Assembly (NCBI GenBank): GCA_016271365.2
Contig: CM057451.1
Span: forward strand, 371,587,501 to 371,651,500
DNA length: 64,000 nucleotides
Source: Neoceratodus forsteri
Taxonomy: Eukaryota > Chordata > Ceratodontiformes > Ceratodontidae
Direction: 5' to 3'
In this document: positions 21,453-32,344 of the stretch, in pieces
Layout: every line of letters starts with the position of its first letter
Position numbering within the stretch: the first letter of the stretch is position 1
The notes under the pieces: model-generated
Seen by the model: the letters and a program-made list of their open reading frames with translations, nothing else
Database searches by the model: none
What the model was told of the DNA's origin: nothing
Position numbers and translations under genes: made by a program

Positions 21453-22206
21453 TGTCGTCGAGGCACAGGTCAGGAAGTATAGGAAAACCAGGAGCAGTTG
21501 TAAAATTCGCAAGTGATTTATTATTAACAACAGTAAAATAAAAAAAATAAAATTGTTCAGTATAACTATTTACAAAGGCAATATAAACAGAGAAAGTCCA
21601 TCTGGGTTTCTTCTCAATTTCCAATCTCAGTCTCTCTGTCTCTCTGTCTGTGTCTCTCTTGCAAGAAATTGCAGCTCTGTTTTTATAAATCTGTGCAACC
21701 CCTGCTCATTAAGAAAACAGCATGCATCTCACACAGTGTTCTTGTAAGTTTCAACAAGTGCAGTAAAAAGAACATTGTAACCCAGAACTGACCTCTTGCT
21801 TACAGCTTCTCAGAGAGTCTGCAAACAGGTTAACCCCCTTGAGTTTCAAACAGTTTTTTGCAATCATTTCAACAGTATAACTATATACATTTCAACAGTA
21901 AAACTATATACATTTCTAAACAAAGGGATCCCAGTATCAGTTACATTTCCACATAATGATTCACATATATTTTTATACCAGCAGATATGCAAGGGGGAAG
22001 AAAAGACAGAATAGCAAGAGAAGGTAGAGAGATAGCAAGAGGCAGAGGATTACAAGACTGTCGGGGTGATCAAGTCCTAGGTCTCACGAGAAAATGTGGT
22101 TATGCAACCAGACAGAGAAGAGACAGGAAAGGAGAGAACAGAACAGATCCTTGCATTTAAACTCTTTCTCCATAACTGGGAGAGGGCCATATTTAACCCT
22201 GTCACA
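21453..22206 (-). repeat. Gmr1-like 5' LTR
   Basis: Starts 'tgtcgtcgaggcacagg' and ends 'aaccctgtcaca' on the plus strand. It pairs with 15699-16433, with one extra CT-rich microsatellite expansion near 21625-21660 accounting for most of the length difference. It would carry the promoter for the minus-strand transcript; no promoter element could be defined with certainty. Confidence 0.95.
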
Positions 22207-22211
22207 CCCTC
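22207..22211. repeat. 5-bp target-site duplication of Gmr1-like element (right)
   Basis: CCCTC directly follows the CA end of the 5' LTR and repeats 15694-15698. DIRS B gag resumes with the next base. Confidence 0.9.
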
Positions 22212-23681
22212 AATGGACGGGGTGACAGAGGAGGACGCATCCGAGGAACAGTCCAAGTCCACGGAGGAAGAGGAGAAGGACAGAGACCTGTTGCACCCTC
22301 GTTTGTGCCTATGGCAGTTGGAGGAGCTGGAGAAACTGGGGTTCCTGGACCAGGACCTGGAGCAGCACTTGTGAGGAGCCTTGCCCAAAGGTGGGGTGGG
22401 CTCCATGCCCTTGCCTGAAGGTAGGGTGGGCTCCATTATTGGAGGGGCCCCAGTGTTAATGGGAGGTTTCTCTGTCCACGGAAGTTTTAGTGGTAGGAGG
22501 TCAGTTCTTATGGTCTCCGACCAGTAATCAGAAAGGTCCTTGACCTGAGACAGGTGGAGCTTAGGCTCTGAATTGGTCATCAGACCTAACGCCAGCCCAC
22601 AGCCATGGTCTGGCCTACAGCCATGAGCTGGTGATGGTGGGCAATCAGGAGGAGGCATTGGGGCTACAGTAGTAGGCCCAATTTCTGCGCTCGACACCTG
22701 GTCCGAGGCCATCGTCTAGTGGTCCTCAGAAGGACTGTGTCCTGGCCAATTGCCAGCCAGTGGTGGGGGGAGCCAGTGACGGGGACAGGGTTGGCGGTGC
22801 CGATGGCTGGGCCACCAAAGCAGTGATGCTGGTCGCTTGTCGTCGGTGAGAGTCACCACCCAACAAATGCTGTGTCACCAGACGCTTGTCCAATGATGGC
22901 TTGGCTAGCCTGGGCTGTTGAGAAGCAGATCTCCTGGGGGAGTGCCCTGAGCCCTTGCATCTAATCCCAGGAGTCAGCATCAGAGACAGAGGTTCACCAG
23001 AAGTGAGCTGACATCAGTCCTCTACTGAGGTCAGAGTGCGAGCCTGAGGCCTGATCAGGTGGTTGGCCCTTAAGCGGCTGCAGGATGGGGCCCAAAGACC
23101 CGGAGCCACAGTCTTTGGCTCCTGACACCTGAATCAGAGCGGAGGGGTTTACAACCATTAGCCTGGAAGGGGAACGAGTCACCTGGGAGGCAGAGTTGGA
23201 ACTGTCCCTGGAGGCAGAGTGGGAGCCTGAAGATCTGGATCTGGAGGGAAATCTCTTCTTTTCTCTCTCCTTCTGCTTCTCCTTATGCTTCCCTGAAAAT
23301 TTATGGTGGGAAGAACCCCTCCCTGAAGAGGAATCTCTGCATGGCAGTCAAACATTGCTCAGTGAGGAAAGCCTGGAGAGCCTTCTGACGACGGATCCTA
23401 CTTGAACTTTTGGCAGTGCTGGTAGGCCTGGGTGTCGTGGTTGGAGCCTAGGCACATAAAGCTGGCAGAGTGCCCATCTTTGGATGAGATTTGTTTGCCA
23501 CAGGCACACTTGGAGGAGTGCCATTCAATGGAGGACATCAGAGAAGATGACATACAGGAACAATAACGGCAGAACAAATGAACTTTTTGGTGACAAAATA
23601 AAGAATCCGGCTAAGAAGACTTAGCAAAATTGCGGTCGAACTAGTGAGAGGTGATTCACGGAGCTGAAGAACACTAGTCAA
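22212..23681 (-). pseudogene. DIRS B gag, upstream part
   Basis: The N-terminal half of gag, read downward. Near 23518-23413 lies a cysteine/histidine cluster starting 'KCACGKQISSKDGHS' and continuing 'CLGSNHDTQAYQHC'. The same cluster sits at the equivalent place in A gag. A serine/lysine/arginine-rich stretch follows (about 23340-23200), then 'LHLSQVKDLSDYWSETIRTDLLPLKLP' (about 22570-22480), equivalent to 'NIQEVKDLFTFWWDTIHKDVVPVKPP' of DIRS D. The open frame from 22712 runs off into the LTR of the inserted element. No known enzymatic role. Confidence 0.75.
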
Positions 23682-23845
23682 TGGCGGGAAAAGAACTGAG
23701 GGACGCTGGAGACCACCCTCCCTTTATACCATGCATGACATCGGGGGCAGCAGTCCTCGCCATAAACCGTTAGCTGGAAGTTTTCTGTGGGGTCCTGCTG
23801 CCTACATGTGTTACCTGCTGCAAGAGCTGACTCTCGAAGTAAGAT
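23682..23845. repeat. DIRS B terminal inverted repeat, gag-side end
   Basis: Reverse complement of part of 11243-11440. The outermost 34 bases, ending 'ctctcgaagtaagat', have no partner in the other terminal repeat but are copied in the B internal complementary region at about 11640-11679. That asymmetry is diagnostic of DIRS elements. Confidence 0.85.
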
Positions 23846-24560
23846 CAACCGATCAGCTTTCCTAACAGTCTGGGTGCGGTTTGTATAATACCAAATCACC
23901 CGATGAATGTCCAAAGTATGAAGCAAGGCCTCCCCCGATTAGAATACTCAGGGAAATAAGCAGGTAGGTAGATGGACTGGTTTAACATAAACTCAGACAC
24001 CACCTTAGGCAAAAACTTAGGGTTAGTATGCAAAGACACCCAGTCTTTGTGAAAAACTAAATAAGGCTCTTTACACATCAGAGCCTGAAGCTCAGAAATC
24101 CTCCAAGCAGAAGTAACAGCAACCAAAAGAGCGCTTTCCATGATAGAAAGCACAGCTCACAACTCATGGCCGGCTCATAGGGAGGCAGAGTGAGCTTTTC
24201 CAGCATGAAAAGAAGGTCCCACGGAAGGACAGGGTCCCAGATGGGAGGCTTCAAATGTAGGATATCCTGCAAGAATGTGCAGGATACCTCCAGTTGAGCA
24301 ACAGATTTGCCTTCAATAGGTACGTGATATGCAGAGATGGCAGAAAGGTGCACCTTAAAAGAGGAGTACCCCAGGTCAGAGTCCAAAAGGGAGAGCAGGT
24401 ACTCCAAAATCAAATTCACTGGACAGGTGAATAGATCCAGGTGGCAAGCAGTGGCCCATAGGGAGAATCGCTTCCACTTCAAGGCGTAGGTGGCTCTAGT
24501 GGAAGGTTTCCTAGCAGTGACCCTGGAAGAAACCCCTAAGCAGGTGACAGCTAAGTCTGC
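23846..24560 (-). pseudogene. DIRS A tyrosine recombinase, N-terminal and middle part
   Basis: From 24500 down: 'ARKPSTRATYALKWKRFSLWAT', 'YSSFKVHLSAISAYHVPI' and 'LHLKPPIWDPVLPWDL' form the core-binding part, in one frame with the preceding pol. After a frameshift near 24120 the catalytic part continues as 'VAVTSAWRISELQALMCKEPYL' (first catalytic Arg in RISE), 'FLPKVVSEFMLNQSIYLPAYF' and 'TLDIHRVIWYYTNRTQTVRKAD', stopping at 23846 where DIRS B begins. The remainder of the gene, with the H-x-x-R and Tyr, is at 10980-11242. Confidence 0.82.
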
Positions 24561-26434
24561 AGGAGCCATGCATGTACAGGCAGGGACTTGAGGTCTGGAT
24601 GGACTAGGGTGCCCTGTTCCCGGGAGAGCAAGCCGGTGTGCAGGGGGATGGGTGCTGGAGGTTGCACTGCCGGCTGCTGTAGCAGGGAGAACCAAATCTG
24701 ACATGGCCATTAGGGGGCAATGAGGATCATCTTGGCCCCCTCTGACTGCAGCTTGAGAAGCACCCTCTGCAGGAGCAGGAAGGAAGGGAGGGAAGGCATA
24801 CAGGAACCTCCCTTTCCAGGAGAAGGACAACGCATCGCACCAGAAAATGCTGGGCCCTGGATCAAGCACACAGAAAAGCAGTAGTTTTGCGTTGAGTAGG
24901 GACGCAAAAAGGTCCAACTCTGGATGGACCCACCTGTCGAAGAGATCTTCGATCAATGAGAGCAACAGTTCCCACTCATGAATCCCTGACCTGGACTGGC
25001 TGAGACTGTCGGCCAGGACATTTTGGGTACCTGGGACATGAACAGCCAAGAGTTCCAGGCTGTGCTTGATGGCCCAGTACCACACTCTCATTACCTCCTG
25101 ACAAAGGGGGTATGAGTGAGTGCCCCCTTGCTTGTTGATGTAGTACACTACAGACATGTTGTCTATCTGCACCAGCAGCGAGTTGGAAAGAATGTGGGTC
25201 TGGAAGGCCTGCAGGGTGTAAAGAACTTTCTGCATCTCCAGAACACTGATGTGGAGATGTTGCTCCACTTCGGACCAGGTCCCCTGGGTCTGATGGTTTG
25301 CCAAGTAAGGCCCCCAGCCAAGACCGAGGCATCCATCATGAGGATCTGTTGGAGAGACACAGCCTGAAAGGGGACCTCTCACAGGAGAGTGGCAAGGTTC
25401 TGCCAGCACTCCAAGGTCCTCCTCACTGGATTAGAGACCATGACTAGCTGGTCCAGCTCATCAGTGTGCTGGTCCCATTGAACCCGAAGGGTCCATTTAG
25501 GGAACCCAGATATGTAGGTGGGCCAGGGGAACTGTGACTATGGCCACCACCATGTGCTCCAACAAGGGAAGGAATGCTCTGGCTAGGATTTGACAACTGG
25601 AGGAGACTAGAAGGGCCTGCTCTAGCAAGCGCTCTGCCCTGTCCGCTGGCAAGAAAGTTTTGCCATGGAAGAGTCCAGGACTGGCCTAATACACTGGAGG
25701 CACTGGCGCAGAGAGAGCCAGGACTTTGGCAGATTGTCTGTGATCCCCAAGGCCTGGAAAAGCCGAAAGGTGCATTCCAAGATCTGCAGCAAGAGATCCC
25801 TGGAAGGGGCTGTCAGCAGCCAGTTGTCCAGGCAGGGGAACAGGTAAAAGCCCTGTCTTCCCAGAGCTGTGGCCACCACTGCAAGGCACTTGGTAAAAAC
25901 CCACTGTGCCAAATAGAGGCCAAAGGGAGGGCCCAGAACTGTAAATGGTCCTCCAGGTAACAGAAACAGAGGAAGTGGCGGTGGGCTAGGAAGACCCGGA
26001 TATGAAGATAGGCATCCTGCACATCCAGGGAGCAGAGCCAGTCCTCCTGGTGAAGGAGGGGCAGCAGGCCCTGGAGGGTGACCATCCTGAAACATCTGTA
26101 CTCTATGTACAGGTTCAGGTGGCTGAGGTCCAGGATCGGAATCAGAACCCTTGTCTTCTTGGGGATGAGGAAGAAGTGGAAATAGAACCACCTTCCTCTT
26201 TGAGCCAGTGGGACAGGGTCTATGGCCCTTTTGCACAGGAGAGCCTGGATCTCTTCCCGGATGAGGGAGAAGTGGGCAGGAGGGTAATGGGAGAGCAAGG
26301 AGGTTTTCCAGATGGGGTCCTAGAAATTCTAGGGTGTGACCACGCTCAATAAGCTGCAACACCCACTGGTCTGAGGTCACTGTTTGCCACCTGTCGAGGT
26401 AAAGGAAGAATCGACCCGACCGCCTCCCCCCCAA
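24078..26434 (-). pseudogene. DIRS A pol: RT, RNase H, methyltransferase-like
   Basis: RT (26298-25622) includes 'IPILDLSHLNLYIEYR', 'SLDVQDAYLHIRV' and 'YLFPCLDNWLLTAPS', where the catalytic YLDD is mutated to CLDN. RNase H and the DIRS methyltransferase-like domain lie in a long open frame of 443 codons (25409-24078): 'ISVLEMQKVLYTLQAF', 'LLVQIDNMSVVYYINKQGG' (catalytic TDN now IDN), 'VPGTQNVLADSLSQ', then 'ELDLFASLLNAKLLLFCVL' and 'GRFLYAFPPF'. That frame then runs on into the recombinase core-binding part without a stop, whereas in B, D and F the recombinase is in another frame. The RT-RNase H junction is shifted near 25420-25620. Confidence 0.85.
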
Positions 26435-26464
26435 GATCTCTGCTGGGGGGGGTCAGGCAAGGAG

Positions 26465-27177
26465 TCAGACAGTGGACTTTGGGGTGGGCAGAGTGGCTGT
26501 GGGTGCTTGTGGGGCCCTAGGAACAGCCACTGTGGCTGGAGGGGTTTGGGCCTTGTGCCTGAAGGGGCCCTTGGTGGGCTGGCGAGAGGATCGATGAAAG
26601 GACTGATGTTGGGTAGTCAGAGGCTGAAATCGGTATAGGGAATGAACCAATCTAAGCACTTTGCCAGACTTCTGGAGGTGGGAGATGATGTCCTGGGCAT
26701 CCCCCCCCCAAAAGAGGACAAAACCTCTAAATGGGGCATCCAAGATGCTGACTTGAACATCAGGCGCAAAGCCAGACACCCTGAGCCATGAATGGCAATG
26801 AAGACAGATCCCTATCGTCACTTCACACCCGGAGACATCAACAGTTCGTATGCTGCCCCGCAGGACATGGGTGCCCACATCTGACCCAGACTTCAGGAGT
26901 TGGGCGAGCTGTGTCTTGGTAGAATCCTGAGAAAGAGTCTGAACCAGATCCCTCCTCGATCAACAGAAGGAATTCTGGTACTGCACCATATGGGCTAAGT
27001 AGTTTACAGCTCGAATGGCCAGGGTAGCAGAGGTATACATCCGCTTGCCCCACTGGTCCAGCTGCCTAGACTCCTTGTCAGGAAAGTGGGAGCTGAGGTG
27101 TTTGGGTCTCTCAGTGTGGTCATGGGTCATGTTCATGACCACAGAGTCTGCTGTGGGGTGCTCCCCTAAGAAAAAAA
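26465..27177 (-). pseudogene. DIRS A gag, downstream part
   Basis: Frames covering 27142-26465 read 'MVMNMTHDHTERPKHLSSHFPDKESRQLDQWGKRMYTSATLAIRAVNYLAHMVQYQN'. This parallels DIRS D gag 'PQHMSTQPPDQESKQLDALGRRMYAAATCSIRSLNYLSHMVQFQN'. Then come 'SWLRVSGFAPDVQVSILDAPF' and a basic, Pro/Ala-rich tail towards RT. DIRS E is inserted at 27178, and the upstream part of gag is at 38412-39960. Confidence 0.8.
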
Positions 27178-27182
27178 TGACT

Positions 27183-27376
27183 CACCGTAATAATCTTCTT
27201 TCTTCCAAGGGGTCCTTTAGCATCCGTAACTATAGCAGTTAGCTGGCTAGGTGCAACTGCCCCAGAGGTATGCCTTTAAGATAATTAGCATAATGAGCTT
27301 GGGCATCAGCCAATCAAAAAACAGGAGGGGAGTGTGCTGAGTGAGAGCAGCCTGAAGGGCTTCAGAATTTTTTTCC
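27183..27376. repeat. DIRS E terminal inverted repeat, recombinase-side end
   Basis: The reverse complement of 38230-38411 matches through 'gtcctttagcat', 'gcagttagctggctaggtgc', 'taattagcataatgagcttg' and 'caaaaaacaggagg'. The outer end begins 'caccgtaataatc', sharing the ACCGTAA block found at the equivalent end of the other DIRS families. Confidence 0.87.
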
Positions 27377-27558
27377 AAGATAAAGAGTACATGCCCCCAA
27401 AAGTGAACCAACAGGATTCAAAAAACATGCAAATGTCCAAAACCTGAAACAGATAACCTGAGCACGGAAACTCATTAATAAAAACTCAAATTTGGTAATA
27501 AAACTGAAAACAGAGCTCTTCTTCTAACAGGTGAACCAGGAAGGAAGGGTGGGAGCTT

Positions 27559-27650
27559 ACTGATGATAAAGGACTCCTTGGAAGAAAGAAGATTACTACA
27601 GTGTTTTTTTCTTCTTACTCCAGGAGTCCTCTAGCATCAGTAACTATAGC
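27559..27650. repeat. DIRS E internal complementary region
   Basis: It joins the reverse complement of the left outer end ('ctccttggaagaaagaag attactacagtg') to that of the right outer end ('cttcttactccaggagtcc'), as in the other DIRS copies, just past the recombinase. Confidence 0.82.
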
Positions 27651-27794
27651 AAACTACCAAGCAGTACCAAGTGGGGGGTGGGCAGAGAACCTACTTAGGA
27701 AAGAGGCTCTGCAGACCCGCCTTGTAAAATTTTGGCACCAGATCTGGACTGCACGTCTTAAGCTGTAGTGCTTAATGAAAGTGTGCACAGATTT

Positions 27795-28403
27795 CTAGGT
27801 AGCTGTTTTGCAGACATCCAGAAGAGGTATGTCCCTTGCTGCTGCCACAGAGGCTGCAGTACCCCTGGTGGAGTGGGCCCTGAGCCCCACAGGAGGTTGA
27901 TGACCAGCATTTTTGTAGCAGACTCTGATACAAGAGACTAACCAGCGGGAATCAGTCCTCTTGGTAGCTGGTCTTCCTCTACCTACATCCCCATAGGTGA
28001 GGAACAACTGAGTGGAAGAGACACTGACCAGTCTAGTATGCTCTAGATAGTAAAAGAGAGCTCTACTGACATCCAGACTGAGGAGCTTCTGCTCACCTGG
28101 AGTGGATTTCTCGATAAAGAACACAGGCAGAGTAATAGACTGGTTAAGGTGAAATTCAGGAACCACCTTAGGCAGGAACTTCCTAATTGTCCTGAGCTCA
28201 ATTTTGCCTCTGTGAGGAATGATGTACTTAGGCTCAGTGCACATGGCCTGTAGCTCTGAAATCTTCCTGGCGGAGGTAATGGCCACCAGGAAGACAGATT
28301 TCCTGATTAAAAACTTGAGATGGGCAGTGGCCATAGGCTCAAAGGGTAGTTCCATGAGCCTGGCAATACAGAGGTTCAGAATCCAAGGAGGGAACGGCTC
28401 CCT
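27795..28403 (-). pseudogene. DIRS E tyrosine recombinase, catalytic part
   Basis: An open frame from about 28403 to 27795 reads 'LIRKSVFLVAITSARKISELQAM' (first catalytic Arg near 28250), 'KFLPKVVPEFHLNQSITLPVFF', 'DSRWLVSCIRVCYKNAGHQPP' and 'GLRAHSTRGTAASVAAARD' (H-x-x-R near 27865). The tyrosine block follows in a shifted frame near 27790. The N-terminal part of the gene lies beyond the hAT element at 34037-34260. The stretch above 28412 in the same frame belongs to the hAT end. Confidence 0.8.
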
Positions 28404-28835
28404 AACTGGAGCAGGCACGTAGCTAGGACAGCAAGACGGGGGGGGCAGAAAGAATGACCGGGTGGGGCAGCTACCAGTCACACTTCCTGTCATGTGATTA
28501 GTCAAAAATGCAGTGTCAGTCAGATGTCAGAACTAAGCCTTGTTTTATCTACGTTAAGCTACTTGTAAATCATTTAACAGATAACTGTAAACATGCCCAA
28601 CAACGTCCGTTGGACTGCTTCCCCCCTTCTTTTTTTTTTTTTATACGATTGCTATTTACTGCATGTAACTTTATCCCATAAACCACTGTTATATAATGTT
28701 CTTTTTGTTATCTGTATTGCCCCTGTATGTTACCACTGTTGTATCTCACACTGTAACCATGTCTACCCTCCCTGTGACGAGGTGCCTTTGTAAATGAGTC
28801 CCTGACTCAAAGGTTGTAAATCTGACTTTCAAAAT

Positions 28836-28857
28836 AAACAAATAAATAAATAATGCA
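28836..28857. repeat. (AAATA)n-like microsatellite
   Basis: A short run of 'aaataaacaaataaataaataa' lies inside the hAT element, next to the 3' end of its transposase gene. Not further interpretable. Confidence 0.7.
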
Positions 28858-28889
28858 AGTGCTGTGCAAGGTTAACAGTATTCATGAAA

Positions 28890-31084
28890 CTAAAGTTGAA
28901 GTCTTCTTGGATAGTGGCATTTGAATTCTTTCACAAAGACATCCAGGTTGAGACTTGAAGTCGCATCATTTTCATATGACAGGAGAATGAGGTTTCTCTT
29001 TCGTTCATGAGTCATGCTCATCCTCTGATGTGATAAAATTCTTTTCAAACAAGAAAAGGAATTCTCACAAGCAGCAATACACATTTCAAAAATACATGGG
29101 AAAGCTTCCTTTAATTATTTGGCAGCACTGAGAACATCTTCAAACAGTTTGCACTGGTTCTTATTCATCAGTGCAGTGAATACAGCCATTTCAGCTTTCA
29201 TTTTCTCAATATCTAAGCCAAGCAAGTCAATCAAAGCATGTAAAGATTCCGTTTTCAAGAAGTTGGGAGAGCTAGTAGAATACAGTGCTGACAAGTTTTG
29301 TATAACTCAGAGTTTCTCTGAGAAAATCTCCTTTGCAATTCACTAATTGTTTCATCAATGAGTTCATGATAAATCTGGGACCACTGGTGTTCATCCAAAG
29401 TTTGGAATCCTGGTAAATGCTCAGTGATGACTAAATCTTGAAACTTTCTGGGTAGCACCCTGGCTCGTTTGGCAGCACCCTGACCAGCATGATGTAATGC
29501 CAGCGTTTCATCCCATGCGCTCTTCAAAAATGGGTGCTTGGATGAAATATCTGCTACAAAATCTTCAAACGGTTCTCTCTTCTGTTGAAGTGTTTCACAG
29601 GAAACTGTAATCAATTCAAGTCCCTTAGCAAGGTGCATCAATTCCTTTTGAAGGTAATTATTCACTGGACCAAACACATTCAAAATCATTCTCATAACCT
29701 CTGCCAAGAACAGGAAATGGGATGATTTTGTAACTTCCAACAGCAGAACACTGAATGTTTTTCAAATTATTGAGGATTACTTCCAAGGTTCTCAGGTGAC
29801 CAGTCCATCTTGTTTCTACGAGTCTTTGCAGGTGTTGAGCTTTGTACAGCACACTAACTTCATGTCTGCGAAAACATTTATACAGAGAGTTGCAGTTTGA
29901 GAACACGTCTGCCACTGCACTGCTCTTCTCACACGAGTAACCACCAGATGTAACATGATTCAAGCAGTGTGTGTAAGGAATTACCTTGTTTAGTTTCTCT
30001 TGCAAAAGCTTTTGCACACCTCCTTTGCACCCTGACATAACGGAGGCACCATCAATGCAAGAACATAAAATATTTTAAGGGTTTACACCCAGTTCCTGAA
30101 TGTCTTTCAAGATCTGCTGTGTAATATCTTCAGCAGTGAGGCCATACAATTGGGATACTCCAGTAAGTTTCTCCTTCGGTTTGCCATCAACAGAATATCG
30201 TAAAATAGCAGACACATTTTCAACATTCACAGCATCCCTTGTAGTGTCAGATTTAAGGCAGAAGAACTTGACATCAGCATTTTTTTTTTAATATCTGCAA
30301 CAATATCGTGCACAAGCATTTTTTCATAATGTCAATTATTTCATTCTGAATTTCACCAGAAGTGTACTTTGCATTTTTTGGAATGGTTTTCAGAATATCC
30401 ATGAATATTGGATCTTGCCCTGCAGTAAACTTAATTAGGTTGACAAAAACTCCTGATGAATTGTTCAATGTTAGATCTAACTCATCAAACTTGATATCTT
30501 TATCTCCTCTCAGAAGCAGTTCATTTAGGATAGCAAACTGAATGATTTTACCCAAGGTTTTTACATAGTACCTATTCCTTTCAATTTGTGCAGATGACAC
30601 CAAAGCAACAATTGTGGCACCTGTGGCCTCTCTTTTCCTTGCTGCAGTCCAGTCAGCCATTGCATTTAAGTGGACTAAGCTGTGTTCATGTTTGTTGAGA
30701 CCTTTCCCTTGACAAAGAGCATTTTTTCCAGTTGCAAAATCCAGATGATATAAAAATCATATCAGTTCCCATTCCACCAGCATTTCCAGGGCGTGCATAC
30801 ATCCGACAAGGAAAACAGAAGGCCTTTTCAGCCACAACTGAATATTCCAACCATGGTCGGTTCACATACCATTTTTCACTAAAACCACGCAGCACTCCTC
30901 CAATATTTGTTTTAGGAAAATTAATTTTGGGTTGAGCTGGTTCTTGAGTTCCAAGATCTGACGGTAATGAATAATTCCTGTTTGTAACCTCAATATGTTG
31001 TTCATTAACACATGTTGAAGTGGATTGTGAGCTTGGTTGAGTCTCTCTAGGAGATGCACAACCACGAATAACAAATTTGTCCAT
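28890..31084 (-). pseudogene. hAT transposase (TTF zinc finger, DUF4371 type)
   Basis: The enzyme would cut and paste the element. Segments in order: 31084-30686, a TTF-type zinc finger with 'NRPWLEYSVVAEKAFCFPCRMY'-like sequence (W, C and C visible); 30660-30274, 'MADWTAARKREATG' and 'GKIIQFAILNELLLRGDKD', the DUF4371 region; 30038-29658, 'IPYTHCLNHVTSGGYSCEKS' and 'LQRLVETRWTGHLRTLEVI' (with the WxxR part of the core); 29740-29255, the middle region; 29084-28890, 'CENSFSCLKRILSHQRMSM' and 'ERKRNLILLSYENDA', the C-terminal hAT dimerisation block. Frame changes occur near 30670, 30270, 29700 and 29250. It resembles ZMYM1-like hAT transposases. Confidence 0.87.
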
Positions 31085-31294
31085 TCTGAAATCTACCTAC
31101 ACTACTTTGGAAGTGACAGTGAGGAATGAGGTCAGTGTCAGCCACCTAAAGCAGGCTAGCTAGCCATACAACTAAGATCAGTAGCAAGTTGGCTGCGGCA
31201 ACAAGTGGAACTTTAGAATAAATGTTGCGTTACCCCTTTGAGGTCCTTAGGCCACACCAGTCACCACACAACAGCACACAAGAAGGGTTGTCTG

Positions 31295-31775
31295 GCCCTC
31301 TCAAAAAGTGCTGTACGCTCCAAAATGTGCTGTGTATTTTATTTTCTTTACAAAAAGTGTTTTTTGGAAATTTATTTTTAGACACACATCTACACAATAC
31401 AAACAATGCACACAGTCTCTGATGGACTGAAAGAATCACTTTTCAGGAGGCAGACAGAGGCAGGTACTAACTAGGTACTGGTAGCAAATTAAAACTGTTC
31501 CAAGAAATGATGAGCTCTATGTTTTATTTTCTGGAACACAACTCAGAAGAGATGGGCCTGGGTGGGGCTGTGTTTCTAATAAAATATGTTGCACACTCCA
31601 AAATGTGCTGTCTGTGTCTGTTCTATTTCTTCACAGAAAGTTTTTTTTTTTTTTATAGACACACATCCACACTACAAACAACGCACACCATCTCTGACAG
31701 ACTGACAGAATAACTTTTCTGGAGGCAGCCAGGGGCAGATACTGGTAGCAAATTAATACTGTTCTTGTTCTAGAC
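31295..31775. repeat. Two-copy tandem duplication inside hAT
   Basis: Copy one (about 31295-31500) and copy two (about 31585-31775) both read 'ctccaaaatgtgctgt', a T-rich run, 'tagacacacatc', 'ctctgatgga/ctctgacaga', 'aggcag' and 'tactggtagcaaatta'. They differ at many positions and in the length of the T-run, so the duplication is old. Confidence 0.8.
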
Positions 31776-32344
31776 TAATACTAATAATCACTCCATGTAC
31801 CAGCAGTCAGGCAAGAGTAGCAGTCTGTCCTTATCAGAAGTAATTTTTCTTCTCTGCCCCCTCTCTCCTCCCCTTATATGTTGGTCTCCCTATCTCTTTA
31901 TTGTTCCTGCCTTTTTAGTACAGCTGTATTGTATGTACAGTACAGTGCTGTTCCTGGAATTTTCTTGTCCCTGTGACTGTCCCCTCAGCCTAGCCTCTCT
32001 AGACTCTCTCTCTCTCTCGCTCTCTCCTACACACTAGCACGGTATACTCCCTGCCCAGGCTTTACTTATGTGCAACCATGGTCTGCACTGCAACACTGAG
32101 AATTATTTGTCGTCTTTTTCCGTAGGCAAATAAGTAGTTTTACTTGCTCTGTTGGGCACCGTTTACTTATGTGGGCTGGGCAACGAGCCTCGTACTAGTC
32201 CCCTTGGTCTCTTCAGCTCTTTATTTATTTATTTTATTTGTGCCAGTCAGTGTAGTGCTACTACTAGCTTATATCATGCCCTTAACTGCTTTAGGGAATG
32301 AGGCCAGGGAGGTAACAACAAACAGCCAAGTTACATCATACACC

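Larger units (their letters stand above)
15699..22206 (-). mobile_element. Gmr1-like Ty3/Gypsy LTR retrotransposon
   Basis: A 6.5-kb element on the minus strand has two LTRs (735 and 754 bp), a 5-bp duplication, a leucine-tRNA primer site and a polypurine tract. From its 5' end (high coordinates) the domains read coiled-coil/SCAN-like gag, CCHC knuckle, protease, integrase, RT, RNase H. Integrase before RT is the order reported for Gmr1-like elements, which otherwise belong to Ty3/Gypsy. A SCAN-like capsid is also described for that clade. Multiple stops and frameshifts and a CR1 insertion (18356-18810) make it defunct. Confidence 0.9.
11243..23845 (-). mobile_element. DIRS element B, nested in A's recombinase gene
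   Basis: B belongs to the same family as A: it begins 'gtacagttatgtaag', ends 'cgaagtaagat' and codes on the minus strand. Its own sequence is about 6.1 kb once the Gmr1-like element (15699-22206 plus a 5-bp duplication) is removed. Gene order from high to low coordinates is gag, RT/RNase H/methyltransferase-like, recombinase. No target duplication is visible, as expected for recombinase-mediated insertion. Confidence 0.88.

Noticed and set aside
22077..22712. A 211-codon standalone gene
   Set aside because: Its first part is DIRS B gag and the rest reads through the LTR of the inserted Gmr1-like element.
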